Shown here in pieces: positions 50,539 through 59,648 of a stretch of DNA of 64,000 nt (position 1 is the first letter of the stretch; the number at the start of each line of letters is the position of its first letter). Below the pieces are notes generated by a model that was given only the letters and a program-made list of their open reading frames with translations, did no database searches and was not told the origin of the DNA. Source of the DNA: Campylobacter hyointestinalis subsp. lawsonii (GTDB taxonomy: Bacteria > Campylobacterota > Campylobacteria > Campylobacterales > Campylobacteraceae); contig NZ_CP053828.1 of the NCBI RefSeq assembly GCF_013372165.1, forward strand, positions 1,302,001-1,366,000, read 5' to 3'. Position numbers and translations under genes: made by a program.

Positions 50539-50556
50539 AAGCAAAAGTTATTCCAA
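50539..50556 (-). promoter_or_regulatory. Sigma-54 promoter of the flgI operon
   Basis: On the minus strand TTGGAATAACTTTTGCTT has GG at -24 and GC at -12 with the correct 12-base pitch. The inferred start of transcription is about 18 bases before the flgI ATG. RpoN control of this operon is known in C. jejuni. Confidence 0.85.
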
Positions 50557-50595
50557 ATTTTGCTTTATGATAAATTTATGATCTGAATTTGTTTA

Positions 50596-51168
50596 TTAAA
50601 TTTGGTAGTAGCTTAGCGTGGTTTTACCAAATTTTCGTGATTTAAACTTTATAAATTCGCCACAACTATTTGGCGCGTCATAGCTAGATATATGTTCGAT
50701 AACAACTAAATATATCTTTGATCTATCTATAAAAGTCAGCATATCCCAGACTTTTTTATAGATATCTTCAAAACCCTCTCTTATATCAAAAGGCGGGTCT
50801 ATATATAAAATCACGTCGCTGTTTTTACTAACAAGTTCAGGCGTGATCTTAAAAGTATCTGCGTTAAAAGCTTTTATATTTTCATCTTTCAAACTTAAGG
50901 TATTAGCAAGAGTAAGCTTAAAGGCATTTTTATCTATCTCTATAGCATAAGCATTTTTTGCTCCGTTGCTAAGAGCTTCCATAGCCATAAGAGCAGATCC
51001 GCCAAAGACCTCTATAAACGTCTTTTCATAAAGCTCGTTTTGGATAGTGTTAAAAAATGAACATTTTACGATAGATTTTGTACTCCTAGTAGTCAAAGAG
51101 CTAGGAAGCATTACTTTTTTGCCTTTGTATTTTCCACTAGTTATGGTTGTAAATAGGTTATTTTTCAT
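50596..51168 (-). CDS. rsmD: RsmD-like 16S rRNA (guanine-N2) methyltransferase
   Basis: A 190-residue Rossmann methyltransferase. It has the RsmD start (GKYKGKKVMLP), EVFGGSALMAMEALS for SAM binding and the catalytic DPPFD. It would methylate G966 of 16S rRNA. Its start overlaps the upstream hypothetical gene by 11 bases. C. jejuni has the same gene beside flgI. Confidence 0.88.
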   Translation of the reverse strand: MKNNLFTTITSGKYKGKKVMLPSSLTTRSTKSIVKCSFFNTIQNELYEKTFIEVFGGSALMAMEALSNGAKNAYAIEIDKNAFKLTLANTLSLKDENIKAFNADTFKITPELVSKNSDVILYIDPPFDIREGFEDIYKKVWDMLTFIDRSKIYLVVIEHISSYDAPNSCGEFIKFKSRKFGKTTLSYYQI

Positions 51169-51508
51169 ATTCGTTTTTTATCAAATTTAAAAGATCTGTT
51201 TTAAATTTATCTATTAAATTCGATAAATTTTGCTCAAAAGAACTACTCTTTGCCTTAAATAAAGTAGCGCTTTTTTGTATCTCTATAGCAGAGTAAAACT
51301 CTTCAAGAGTGTTTATTAGAGACTCTTTTGTAAATGGAATCTTTAGATATGGAGATTTTTCATCTATTACGAAAACAGGTTTATCAGAATCTATTTTTTT
51401 ATCACTTATTATAAAATCACAATCCTTTTTTGAAGTATAAAAATCGTCTAAAAATAGTCTTAAACTCTCACTAAGTAATAAACATTCGCACTGCGTAAAT
51501 ATCTTCAT
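51158..51508 (-). CDS. Conserved hypothetical protein beside rsmD
   Basis: I do not recognise the family. From ATG at 51508 the product has 116 residues: a soluble alpha/beta-looking N-terminal half and a helical, Lys-rich C-terminal half. I prefer this ATG over the upstream one at 51538 because AGGAG lies at the right distance before it. It lies divergent to flaG and may share the flagellar neighbourhood only by position. Confidence 0.6.
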   Translation of the reverse strand: MKIFTQCECLLLSESLRLFLDDFYTSKKDCDFIISDKKIDSDKPVFVIDEKSPYLKIPFTKESLINTLEEFYSAIEIQKSATLFKAKSSSFEQNLSNLIDKFKTDLLNLIKNEYEK

Positions 51509-51566
51509 AAAATCTCCTAAAGGTTCGTATTTTAACATATTTTATCTCAATATTTCAATATAACTA

Positions 51567-51593
51567 TAAAAATTTATCTTTCTTAACCGATAT
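51567..51593 (+). promoter_or_regulatory. Sigma-28 promoter of the flaG-fliD-fliS operon
   Basis: TAAA at 51567-51570, 15 bases, then ACCGATAT at 51586-51593. This matches TAAA-N15-GCCGATAA at all but the first and last -10 positions. The start of transcription would fall near 51601, 25 bases before flaG. Confidence 0.85.
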
Positions 51594-51625
51594 TTGGATT
51601 AGACTATAATTTCAAAGGATGTGAA

Positions 51626-51985
51626 ATGGAAATTTTTAAAGTGGCTTCACAGCAGCTAGATACTCAAATATCTACTCAAAACACTCAAAATACTCAAAAT
51701 ACAAGAGCGGTTGAACATGCAAATAATGAACAAAATACAAAAAACTCTACGCAAGCTATGGATAGCAAAAGCGTAAATGAAACCATAAAAAAACTAAATG
51801 AAGATATGCAAAGACTTGAAACAAATGTAAGATTTGGATATAACGATAAAATAGATGCAATGTATGTAAACGTCACAGAAGCAAATAGTGGTAAAACTAT
51901 ACGTAAAATTCCAACCGAACATGCTATGAAAATGACTGAATATTTCAAAGAAGCTATTGGTATGCTTTTTGATAAAAAGGAGTAA
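51626..51985 (+). CDS. flaG: FlaG family protein
   Basis: A 119-residue protein associated with filament-length control. The C-terminal part (LNEDMQRLETNVRFGYND, key NVRFGYNDKID, then GKTIRKIPTEHAM) is the FlaG domain. The N-terminal 50 residues are low complexity, with a three-fold NTQ repeat encoded by tandem 9-base units near 51675-51700. Sigma-28 promoter upstream; fliD follows by three bases. Confidence 0.9.
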   Translation: MEIFKVASQQLDTQISTQNTQNTQNTRAVEHANNEQNTKNSTQAMDSKSVNETIKKLNEDMQRLETNVRFGYNDKIDAMYVNVTEANSGKTIRKIPTEHAMKMTEYFKEAIGMLFDKKE

Positions 51986-51988
51986 AAA

Positions 51989-53782
51989 ATGGCATTAGGA
52001 AGCGTAAGCGCAATAGGCGTATTTGGTAAAATAAATGGCGGTGAAAAAACAGCTTTAAATGATGAGCTTATACAAACACTAAAACAATCAGATGAAAAAG
52101 CAACAATAGATCCGATAACAAAAAAAATAACAGCAAATCAAACAAAACAGACTGATCTGACTGCTATAACAACACTTCTTAGCAGTTTTAAAACAAGTGT
52201 TTCATCGCTGACTGATAGTTCAAGCTATATGGCAAAAAAAGTTAGTAGCACAGGAAGCAATAACGCTACTGTCTCTGTAGCAAATGGCGTAAATGCTGGA
52301 AATATGAGTATAAAGGTAAATCAGCTAGCCACAAAAGATTCATACCAAAGCAAGACTTTTTCTATGAGTAATAGTCCAGTGCTTACAGATGCCAAATCAG
52401 CTTCATTTAATATATCTATAGGCGATAAAACTTACACTATAGAAGCAGATAAATCAACATCATTAGATGATATAGCAAAACAGATAAATGAAAAAACAGA
52501 AGGCAAAATAAATGCAAAAGTCCTAAATGTAGGCGGCAATGAGCCTTATAGACTAGTGCTTAGTTCAAGCGAAACTGGCAAGAAAAATGAAATCAAATTT
52601 AGTCTTTATGAAGACAAAGCTAACACTAGCTCATCAACAACATCACAAACAAATGACAAAGAAAATTCAAAAAAATTACTTCAAGCACTTTTTAATGGTA
52701 TTACAGAAAAAGACAACAACGTTACTTTTAGTGATGGCGGAGTGACACTAAGCAAGGCTAGTGATGCAAAATTTAGCTTTAACGGTATAGAAATCACTAG
52801 AAGCACAAATACTATCAAAGATCTTCAGCTTGGAGTGACTATAAATTTAAATAAAGTAGATAAAAGTGACGAATATACAAATTTCAATATCACTCAAGAT
52901 ACCGAAACTGTTACTAAAAGCATTCAAGATATGATAACATCATATAACTCGCTTGTAAATAACCTGCAAGTTGCAACATCGTATAATACAGAAACAAAAG
53001 CTAGTGGAACTTTTCAAGGAGTTTCAGAGATAATAAATATAAAAACCAGCTTAAATAAGATCATAAATGGTGTCGATAGCAATGGAAAATCATTGCAATA
53101 TTTTGGTATTAGCTTAAATAAAGATGGACTTCTAACACTTGATAGTGTGAAGCTAAAAGATAAGCTAGAAAATGATTTTGATAATTTCCAAAGTTTCTTT
53201 AGCACAGCTACAACATATACAAACGTAAGCACAAGATCAACTGGAATACAAGAAAATACAAATCCAATAAAAGGAAAACTCAAAATCAATGATAAAGAAA
53301 TTGATATAGAATTAAAAAGTAGTGATAAAAAAGAAAAAACCAAAGAGCTTTTAAAAGCTATAACAAATGCAGGAGTTACCGATATCGCAGCTAGTTTAGA
53401 TACAAATGGAAATTTGGTACTAAAAGGTGTAGGTGGAGCAAATTTAAAAATAGATGGCGAAGAATCTTTCCTTCAAAATCTAGGTCTAAAAAAAGTAGAT
53501 CTAAAAGGTAGCTCGACTACTACGACTGGATTTTTTGAAAAATTAAAAGATACACTAAATGGCTTAATAGGAACAAATGGAACTTTGACAAACTATGCAA
53601 ATAGCTTAGTATCTGAAAACAAAAAATTATCGACAGAAAAAGAAAACACACAAAATAGAATAAATGAAAAATATGAGCGTATGCAAACTCAATTTTCTCA
53701 ATATGAAGTTATTTTAAATAAACTTAGTAATCAAATGAGCACCCTTTCATCTATGATCGAAATGGCGACAAAAGACAAGTAG
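51989..53782 (+). CDS. fliD: Flagellar cap protein FliD
   Basis: Filament cap and hook-associated protein 2, on which flagellin assembles. It has 597 residues. The N-terminal LGSVSAIGVFGK differs from the enteric start but is typical of Campylobacter. The C-terminal coiled coil (RINEKYERMQTQFSQYEVI) is the D0 helix. The central domain is long and repetitive in Ser/Thr and Asn, exposed to host antibodies in relatives. Confidence 0.94.
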   Translation: MALGSVSAIGVFGKINGGEKTALNDELIQTLKQSDEKATIDPITKKITANQTKQTDLTAITTLLSSFKTSVSSLTDSSSYMAKKVSSTGSNNATVSVANGVNAGNMSIKVNQLATKDSYQSKTFSMSNSPVLTDAKSASFNISIGDKTYTIEADKSTSLDDIAKQINEKTEGKINAKVLNVGGNEPYRLVLSSSETGKKNEIKFSLYEDKANTSSSTTSQTNDKENSKKLLQALFNGITEKDNNVTFSDGGVTLSKASDAKFSFNGIEITRSTNTIKDLQLGVTINLNKVDKSDEYTNFNITQDTETVTKSIQDMITSYNSLVNNLQVATSYNTETKASGTFQGVSEIINIKTSLNKIINGVDSNGKSLQYFGISLNKDGLLTLDSVKLKDKLENDFDNFQSFFSTATTYTNVSTRSTGIQENTNPIKGKLKINDKEIDIELKSSDKKEKTKELLKAITNAGVTDIAASLDTNGNLVLKGVGGANLKIDGEESFLQNLGLKKVDLKGSSTTTTGFFEKLKDTLNGLIGTNGTLTNYANSLVSENKKLSTEKENTQNRINEKYERMQTQFSQYEVILNKLSNQMSTLSSMIEMATKDK

Positions 53783-53791
53783 GACAAAAAA

Positions 53792-54163
53792 ATGCAAACA
53801 AATTTAGCCTATCAAGCGTATAATCAAAATAATATGGGCATAGAATCTCCTAAGAAGCTCATCACAATGCTTTATGAGGGGATTCTTCGTTTTATTTATA
53901 GAGCAAAAAAAGCTATGGACGATGGTGATATAGAAAATAAAGTCTTGTTTTTAAACAAAACAAATGCCATATTTTTTGAGCTTATAAACTCACTAGATAT
54001 GAGACAAGGCGCTGTTTCTCAGTATCTAAATGGACTTTATGCTAGACAAATTCAGCTCATAGCAGAAGCAAATTTAAAAAACGACAAAGCTCCTCTAGAT
54101 GAAGTAATTCATGTAACAAGAGAGCTACTTGATGCGTGGCATGATGCTACAAAAGAAGAGTAA
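53792..54163 (+). CDS. fliS: Flagellin export chaperone FliS
   Basis: A 123-residue helical-bundle chaperone that keeps flagellin unpolymerised before secretion. YQAYNQNNMGIESPKKLI and the LYEGILRFI helix (short pieces) are the FliS start. It begins nine bases after fliD and shares its last bases with the next gene. Confidence 0.93.
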   Translation: MQTNLAYQAYNQNNMGIESPKKLITMLYEGILRFIYRAKKAMDDGDIENKVLFLNKTNAIFFELINSLDMRQGAVSQYLNGLYARQIQLIAEANLKNDKAPLDEVIHVTRELLDAWHDATKEE

Positions 54164-54381
54164 TGATGAACTGGATAGATGAGTTTAAAATAGCTCTTGT
54201 AAATGAAGATCTTGACAAAATAGACTATCTTACAAATAATTATCCAAATGAGATGAGCTTAGATGAGATGAGAAGCACTTTAGCTCTTGTAAATGAAGCT
54301 GTAAAAATGTTTAAAGAAAAACAAAAAAAACTTGATATCGAGTTTCAAAAGATAAAAAAAGTAAGACAATATAGCATATAA
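54163..54381 (+). CDS. Small helical protein after fliS (FliT-like position)
   Basis: A 72-residue protein predicted to be all helix, with charged heptads and no enzyme motif. It lies in the place of fliT, the chaperone of FliD, and a small gene is found here in C. jejuni (Cj0550). Homology to FliT cannot be shown by eye. The ATG overlaps the fliS stop. Confidence 0.65.
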   Translation: MMNWIDEFKIALVNEDLDKIDYLTNNYPNEMSLDEMRSTLALVNEAVKMFKEKQKKLDIEFQKIKKVRQYSI

Positions 54382-54699
54382 AAGTGCGACCATAAGCCGA
54401 GTTCTGTTTATGGTAGTCATTTATCTAAATTTTGATTTCACAATCAAATTTGAGCGAAGGGTTGAACATAAGACTCCAAACCATCCCTTCTTGCTGCAAG
54501 TTGGGTTTACATAGCCAAATGTATTACTACAAATGCTGGTGAGCTCTTACCTCACCGTTTCACCATCACCGCAAAAGCGGTAGTTTTCTTTCTGTTGCAC
54601 TATCCCTTAGGTTTCCCTAGCCACCTGTTAGGTGGAACTCTGTCTTATAGCAGCTCGGACTTTCCTCAAGACTTGCGTCTTGTAACTACCAGTCGCACT
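54382..54699 (-). ncRNA. rnpB: RNase P RNA
   Basis: Catalytic RNA that trims tRNA 5' ends. Read on the minus strand it begins near AGTGCGACTGG, contains GAGGAAAGTCCGAGC (conserved region CR I) about 40 bases in, GGTAAGAGCTCACC, and ends with ACAGAACTCGGCTTATGG. These are the universal bacterial P RNA landmarks in the right order and spacing. The exact ends are estimates. It converges on the fliS operon. Confidence 0.93.
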
Positions 54700-54705
54700 G
54701 ATCTG

Positions 54706-54711
54706 ATTGTA
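54706..54711 (-). promoter_or_regulatory. -10 element of rnpB
   Basis: TACAAT on the minus strand, about seven bases before the estimated rnpB 5' end; it lies between rnpB and the truD stop. Confidence 0.6.
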
Positions 54712-54733
54712 TCTAAAAACATTTTAAAGCAAG

Positions 54734-55867
54734 TTAAATCTCAAATATATCTCTACCCAAAATTTCTTTCAAAACAACGGTCGCATAAGAGCCTTTTTGA
54801 AGTGTAAAACTCATACTAAACTGAGCTTGTTGCTCGTTGTATTTGTATTCTAAATTTTCTATCCAAACCCAAGCGTATCTTCTTGAACCGCTCATCAAAT
54901 GCTTAAAATTATTTGCCTCTTTAAAAAACATATCTTCGATTTCTTTAGCTACGTCCTTGCTCTCATAAGCCTTAGCGCCTACTATAAGCCCGGAGCTAGT
55001 CCTATCTCTAGCGACAAATTTTTCAACTTCAGCTTCTAAATCCTCACATAAAAAGACTTTGCCATATGGATAATGCTCTAAAACTTCGCCTTGTAAAAGT
55101 TTGAAAAACTGCTTTTGGGATTTTAGACTAGCGATAGTCTGTTTATCAAATTTATATATCTCTTTTAACTCATTTGCATTAAAACACTCACTAAAACGGC
55201 TAATTTCCACTCTTTTGCTAAGCCATTTATTAAACAAGTCGCTTTGATAAGCAGATATGAGAAAATCCCTAAGTTTTGGGTTATACTTCCCAAATACTTT
55301 TTTATCGCCGCAATTTAGTGCTTTTAAAATTTCTAGTCCGCTTTTTGAATTATCACCAAATTTACCAAATCTTTGATATCCAAAATAGTTCGGATAGCCG
55401 TTTTTATCGATTAAATTTAAAACTTCTCTAAGCCTAGTAGCCTCACTAGGAAGTACTTTTTTAAGTCTGATAAAAAAATTATTTGATTTTAAATGACCGA
55501 GTTTTATTTTGTTATTATGCCTTGTTGTGTTTAGAATTTTTAGTTTTTCGTGGCTAAAATTGCTTAAATTTTTTTCAAATTTGACTGGCAAACTTATAAA
55601 TTGCGTCGTCATTCCCTCTTTATCTTTTAGACCAGCATAGCCAAAATCACGTATCTTAGCACCGCTTTCACCACTCAATATGCTAAGAGCCTGAGCGGTA
55701 GTAAGATCTTTTTTTTGAATTTCGACGATCAGATGCTCGCCACTTCCACTAAACTCATAAAGAGGGTTTTCACGCACGACAAAATCGCTAGCATTTTTAC
55801 TAAAATGTGCATTTATAGGCGAATGAGTAGTCGAAAGAAGTGGCTCAAAAATGGGTGAATTTTCCAT
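54734..55867 (-). CDS. truD: tRNA pseudouridine(13) synthase TruD
   Basis: A 377-residue pseudouridine synthase for position 13 of tRNA-Glu. The N-terminal motif NASDFVVRE (here ASDFVVREN, near residue 26), [12 protein letters not shown] with the catalytic Asp, and [10 protein letters not shown] are the family signatures. Its start overlaps thiL by 23 bases. Confidence 0.95.
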   Translation of the reverse strand: MENSPIFEPLLSTTHSPINAHFSKNASDFVVRENPLYEFSGSGEHLIVEIQKKDLTTAQALSILSGESGAKIRDFGYAGLKDKEGMTTQFISLPVKFEKNLSNFSHEKLKILNTTRHNNKIKLGHLKSNNFFIRLKKVLPSEATRLREVLNLIDKNGYPNYFGYQRFGKFGDNSKSGLEILKALNCGDKKVFGKYNPKLRDFLISAYQSDLFNKWLSKRVEISRFSECFNANELKEIYKFDKQTIASLKSQKQFFKLLQGEVLEHYPYGKVFLCEDLEAEVEKFVARDRTSSGLIVGAKAYESKDVAKEIEDMFFKEANNFKHLMSGSRRYAWVWIENLEYKYNEQQAQFSMSFTLQKGSYATVVLKEILGRDIFEI

Positions 55868-56663
55868 GTGTTTTTTGTTTTCCTTTTATGATTTTTCCTA
55901 AAATATTTAGCTTCACACGGCATCTTTTTGCCTCATTTTGCACTCTTTTTAGATTGCGAGGAGACACGCAAAAAAGCAGTTCATACTCCTCGCCACTAAG
56001 CCACTGCAATTTAGATACATTTTTGTAAAATTTAACCCTAAATTTAGAACAGATCTTTGGTAGATCACTAGCTAACCCGTCGCTGATATCCATAGCACAT
56101 TTTATAAATTTAGCCGAATGTTTCATAAATTTATCTCTTAAAATAGGAGTTTTAAATTTAGACTTGCTAGAGATATGTCCGCCATTTAGCAGAGTTTTAA
56201 GCCCTTTTAAAGAGCCACCAAGGCTTCCTGTATAGCAGACTAGATCCCCTAGTGCTGCGCCTTTTCTACTCACTTCTTTGGCATTTTGAAGATATGAGAT
56301 AATACTTAAGCTGATAGTTATCTCGCTAGATTTTACGGTATCGCCACCGATGATCTTAACGCCGTATTTCTCAGCAGTAAGCTTTATGCCTTTACAAAGC
56401 TCTAAGATATAGCTATTTTTTAAATTTGAAGGCACACCAAGTCCTAGAAGAGCAAAACACGGCACCGCGTTCATAGCAACAGCGTCGCTTAAATTTACTA
56501 GCATCGCTTTTTGACCGATCTCAAATGCACTAAGCCAACCACGCTTAAAATGCGTATTTTCCACAAACATATCTTTGCTAAGCACCATTTTACCAACTAC
56601 AGCGCCATCATCGCCGATAAATTTATTTGTAAAAATATCTATGATATTTTGTTCTTTATCCAT
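55845..56663 (-). CDS. thiL: Thiamine-monophosphate kinase
   Basis: Makes thiamine diphosphate from the monophosphate. The 272 residues are shorter than the roughly 325 of E. coli ThiL but contain GDDGAVVG (residues 17-24), the metal site [20 protein letters not shown] and [12 protein letters not shown]. It overlaps truD and the DJ-1-like gene. Confidence 0.92.
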   Translation of the reverse strand: MDKEQNIIDIFTNKFIGDDGAVVGKMVLSKDMFVENTHFKRGWLSAFEIGQKAMLVNLSDAVAMNAVPCFALLGLGVPSNLKNSYILELCKGIKLTAEKYGVKIIGGDTVKSSEITISLSIISYLQNAKEVSRKGAALGDLVCYTGSLGGSLKGLKTLLNGGHISSKSKFKTPILRDKFMKHSAKFIKCAMDISDGLASDLPKICSKFRVKFYKNVSKLQWLSGEEYELLFCVSPRNLKRVQNEAKRCRVKLNILGKIIKGKQKTHGKFTHF

Positions 56664-57135
56664 TTATTTTCGACTCTAAATACGCCCAAGAAGTTTTTGT
56701 ATCAGTCATACTTAAGACTCTGCCGTATTCGCAAAAATCTTCGCTTGAGTATTGGCAAAACTCGCTTAAAGCATTTTTGTATCCGCCTCTTATGGTAGCC
56801 TTGCCTCCATCTAAAAATCCAGCACCCGCAAAAAGCAAAATACCAAGATCTAAGCCTATTTTTAAATTGGCCTCTAAGCCACTTTTTATCCAACTCAAAA
56901 ATATATCATCATATCTTAAATTTAGAGCGCCAACGCCACTTGGGATAGCTACTATATCATACGCGTATAAAGACTCTGAGTGTCTTTCTGCTCTTAGCTC
57001 GAAGCCTCTTTCATCAAGCACAACTTCACTTAAAGATACCACTTCAAAATCAAGCTTATTTTTGGTAAAAAAGTCATAAATTTTGGCAAAACTAAGCAAA
57101 TTTACTCTATCATACAAAACAATACAACTCTTCAT
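56656..57135 (-). CDS. DJ-1/PfpI-fold protein without nucleophile cysteine
   Basis: A 159-residue protein of the DJ-1/PfpI superfamily, identified by IAIPSGVGALNLR-type middle (AIPSGVGAL), and GAGFLDGGKATI, the counterpart of AAGLLDGRRAT. In active relatives a Cys sits at the nucleophile elbow (CTGA) 12 residues before that block. Here the aligned stretch is GLDLGILLF, with Asp at the Cys position. The protein may be a ligand-binding or regulatory relative. It starts the thiL-truD run and is divergent from bioF. Confidence 0.75.
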   Translation of the reverse strand: MKSCIVLYDRVNLLSFAKIYDFFTKNKLDFEVVSLSEVVLDERGFELRAERHSESLYAYDIVAIPSGVGALNLRYDDIFLSWIKSGLEANLKIGLDLGILLFAGAGFLDGGKATIRGGYKNALSEFCQYSSEDFCEYGRVLSMTDTKTSWAYLESKING

Positions 57136-57205
57136 TTTTAAACCTTATAAATTTGTATAATATTAGCAAATACTCTATAAAATAGTTATAAATTTAGCAA
57201 CATTT

Positions 57206-57214
57206 TGCTATAAT
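57206..57214 (+). promoter_or_regulatory. Extended -10 promoter of the biotin operon
   Basis: TG, one base, TATAAT, 54 bases before the bioF ATG. A TTATAAATTT sequence occurs twice upstream (57145 and 57186) and might be a binding site. Confidence 0.6.
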
Positions 57215-57267
57215 CACCCTCTTTTAAATAAAATAATTATAAAGCTAATCAACCAACTAGGTGATAA

Positions 57268-58374
57268 ATGTTTGATATAAAAAAAGCAAAAGAACAAGAA
57301 AATTTCAGAGAGATCAAAAAGACAAGAACACATTCTAAATTTATCGAAATTAATGGCAAAACACTTCTAAATTTAGGAAGTAACGATTATTTAGGTATAG
57401 CCACAAACGCAAATTTAAAAAACGAATTTCTAGAAATTTGCAAAGATAAAGATTGGTTTTTTGGTTCAGGAGCAAGCAGACTAGTTTATAGTGCAAATGA
57501 AGAATTTGACAAGCTAGAGAGCTGGTTTGAGACTAAATTTAATTCCAAAAAAGCGGTGATTTTCAACTCTGGATATTGTGCAAATCTCAGCTGTATCTCA
57601 GCTTTAAATGGCGATAAAACGCTATTTTTAGCAGATAAACTAATCCACGCTAGTATGATAGATGCTCTAAAACTTGCAAATGCAAATTTCAAAAGATTTG
57701 CTCACAATGATAATGAAATGCTAGAAGATTTACTCAGACAAAACAGCGATAAATTTGATCACATCATCATACTAACAGAAGCGGTATTTAGTATGGACGG
57801 AGACAGCGCTGATATAGAATTTATGGTAAATTTAAAAAAGACTTACCAAAATGTTTTGATTTACGTCGATGAAGCGCACTCGTTTTTTGTCAAATCACAG
57901 CTTGGGCTTAGTGCAGAGCTGGGGCTTGATAGGCAGATCGATTTTTTGTTAGTAACTCTTGGAAAAGGCGTCGGAAGTAGTGGCGCAGTGATGATAAGTA
58001 GTAATGAATTTAAAGATATTTTTGTAAATAGCGCTAGAAGTCTTATCTTTTCAACAGCGATTCCACCTATAAATGTAGCTTGGACGAATTTTGTTTTGAG
58101 TAAAGACCATAGCATCAAAAGAGCAAATTTAAAAGAAATTATCAAATTTTTAGGGATAAGTGATAGTCATATCAGCCCTTTTATAGTCGGTGAAAACAAA
58201 AAGGCACTTGCGCTTTCACAAAAGCTTTTTGAAGCAGGATATTTCATACCGGCGATTCGTCCGCCGACTGTTCCACTTGGAAAATCAAGACTTCGCATAA
58301 GCTTAAGGGGTGATATTTTAAGTGAAGATTTATTAAATTTAAAAGAGATTTTAGATGAAAATAGATCTAATTAA
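57268..58374 (+). CDS. bioF: 8-amino-7-oxononanoate synthase
   Basis: PLP enzyme of the alpha-oxoamine synthase family that condenses pimeloyl-ACP with alanine. The 368 residues contain GSNDYLG (near residue 37), GSGASRLV, YVDEAHSFF and the lysine segment TLGKGVGSSGA (Lys near residue 231). It leads the operon bioF-bioG-bioC-bioD. Confidence 0.94.
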   Translation: MFDIKKAKEQENFREIKKTRTHSKFIEINGKTLLNLGSNDYLGIATNANLKNEFLEICKDKDWFFGSGASRLVYSANEEFDKLESWFETKFNSKKAVIFNSGYCANLSCISALNGDKTLFLADKLIHASMIDALKLANANFKRFAHNDNEMLEDLLRQNSDKFDHIIILTEAVFSMDGDSADIEFMVNLKKTYQNVLIYVDEAHSFFVKSQLGLSAELGLDRQIDFLLVTLGKGVGSSGAVMISSNEFKDIFVNSARSLIFSTAIPPINVAWTNFVLSKDHSIKRANLKEIIKFLGISDSHISPFIVGENKKALALSQKLFEAGYFIPAIRPPTVPLGKSRLRISLRGDILSEDLLNLKEILDENRSN

Positions 58375-58969
58375 AGACAAGAAAAAGCTAATACTGCTAT
58401 TTTTAGGATATTCTTTTACTCCTAGCTCAGTTAAACACTTAAATATTGATGACTACGGACTTTGCGTAGTTTATGACTATAGCGATTTAAAATTTGACTA
58501 TGAAATTTTAAAAGAGAAAGAAATCTATCTGATCGCTTGGTCTATGGGCGTTTGGGCGGCGAATTTAGTACTTAAAGACATCAAACTTAAAACCGCAGTA
58601 GCGATAAATGGAACACCTTTTGGGATAGATGACGAGTTTGGGATAAAAAAAGATATTTTTTACAAAAGCATAAGCGATTACGATTTTGAAAGTTTTAAAA
58701 AACTATGTTTTTTAGGTATTTCAGAGAATAAAATAAATGATTTTAAATTTAACCAAAATGCAAAATTTGAATTAATAAATTTATATAAAAATGCCTCACA
58801 AAAAAATGAAGATCATATCAACTGGAACAAAGCGATAATCAGCAAAAAAGACCTGATATTTCCAAGTAAAGTATGTCTGGACTACTTCAAGCAAAAAGCT
58901 GTTTGTATAAACGCTCCGCATTTTGTATTTTTTAAATTCAAAAGTTTTGGAGAGATTTTTGAAATTTGA
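58355..58969 (+). CDS. bioG: Pimeloyl-ACP methyl ester esterase BioG
   Basis: DUF452-family alpha/beta hydrolase of 204 residues that removes the methyl group to release pimeloyl-ACP, replacing BioH. The nucleophile is in LIAWSMGVWAA (Ser near residue 68). The C-terminal NAPHFVFF supplies the catalytic His. It overlaps bioF by 20 bases. Confidence 0.9.
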   Translation: MKIDLIKDKKKLILLFLGYSFTPSSVKHLNIDDYGLCVVYDYSDLKFDYEILKEKEIYLIAWSMGVWAANLVLKDIKLKTAVAINGTPFGIDDEFGIKKDIFYKSISDYDFESFKKLCFLGISENKINDFKFNQNAKFELINLYKNASQKNEDHINWNKAIISKKDLIFPSKVCLDYFKQKAVCINAPHFVFFKFKSFGEIFEI

Positions 58970-59648
58970 AAAAGCCACGCTTTATGACGAGTTTGCACTT
59001 CCACAAATTTATGTTGCGCAAAAACTAGCAAGAACTATAAAAAAATACAAGCAAGATTTTGAAGATATCTATGAGATAGGCGCTGGAAGTGGGGTCTTGA
59101 CTAAGGAAATTTTAGGTTTATTTAAATTTAAAAATATCACTCTAAATGACATATATAAAAGCGACTATATGAGCGAGTTTAACACGCAAATAGGCGATAT
59201 TTTAGAGATACAAATACCAAAAGATCAAAGCCTTATCGTATCTAGTTCGGTTTTTCAATGGATAGAAAACTTAGAGCTTTTAAGAGATAAAATAAGCTTA
59301 AGTCTAAAAAATGATGGTTTCCTTGGATTTTGTACTTTTATAAAAGGTACTTTAAATGAGCTTTCATCATATACAAAACAGAGCTTAAACTACAAAACAG
59401 AAGAGGAAATACTGCAAATTTTCGGAGATAAATTTGATATTTTAGAAACCAAAACAGGCGATTTTGAGCTTAAATTTGCAAGTTTAAAAGAGCTACTAAC
59501 GCACCTAAAGCAAACCGGCGTAAATAACCTAAATGGAAGCTTTAAACTTACAAAATCAACATACAAAGCTTTAGAATCTTACTTTGAAGGTGAGTTTAAA
59601 CTCACGTATAGTTTTATGATAATGATATGTAAAAGGATAGAAATTTGA
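58959..59648 (+). CDS. bioC: Malonyl-ACP O-methyltransferase BioC
   Basis: Methylates malonyl-ACP to disguise it as a fatty acid primer. The SAM loop is YEIGAGSGVLTKE; SSSVFQWIENL is a BioC-typical segment. I place the start at TTG 58959, because GGAGAG precedes it and the alignment to BioC begins with KFEKATLYDEFA (short piece FEKATLYDEF). An upstream ATG at 58923 would add 12 residues from within bioG. Confidence 0.88.
   Translation: MKFEKATLYDEFALPQIYVAQKLARTIKKYKQDFEDIYEIGAGSGVLTKEILGLFKFKNITLNDIYKSDYMSEFNTQIGDILEIQIPKDQSLIVSSSVFQWIENLELLRDKISLSLKNDGFLGFCTFIKGTLNELSSYTKQSLNYKTEEEILQIFGDKFDILETKTGDFELKFASLKELLTHLKQTGVNNLNGSFKLTKSTYKALESYFEGEFKLTYSFMIMICKRIEI

Noticed and set aside
50512-50544. 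Upstream ATG of flgI
   Set aside because: It overlaps the sigma-54 promoter and the expected transcription start, and adds 11 residues before a proper signal peptide.
51605-51610. TATAAT just before flaG as its promoter
   Set aside because: The transcript would start within the ribosome-binding site; the sigma-28 promoter upstream fits better.
57145-57195. Repeated TTATAAATTT as a BioR or BirA operator
   Set aside because: It does not match the known operator consensus of either regulator and similar AT words are frequent in this genome.
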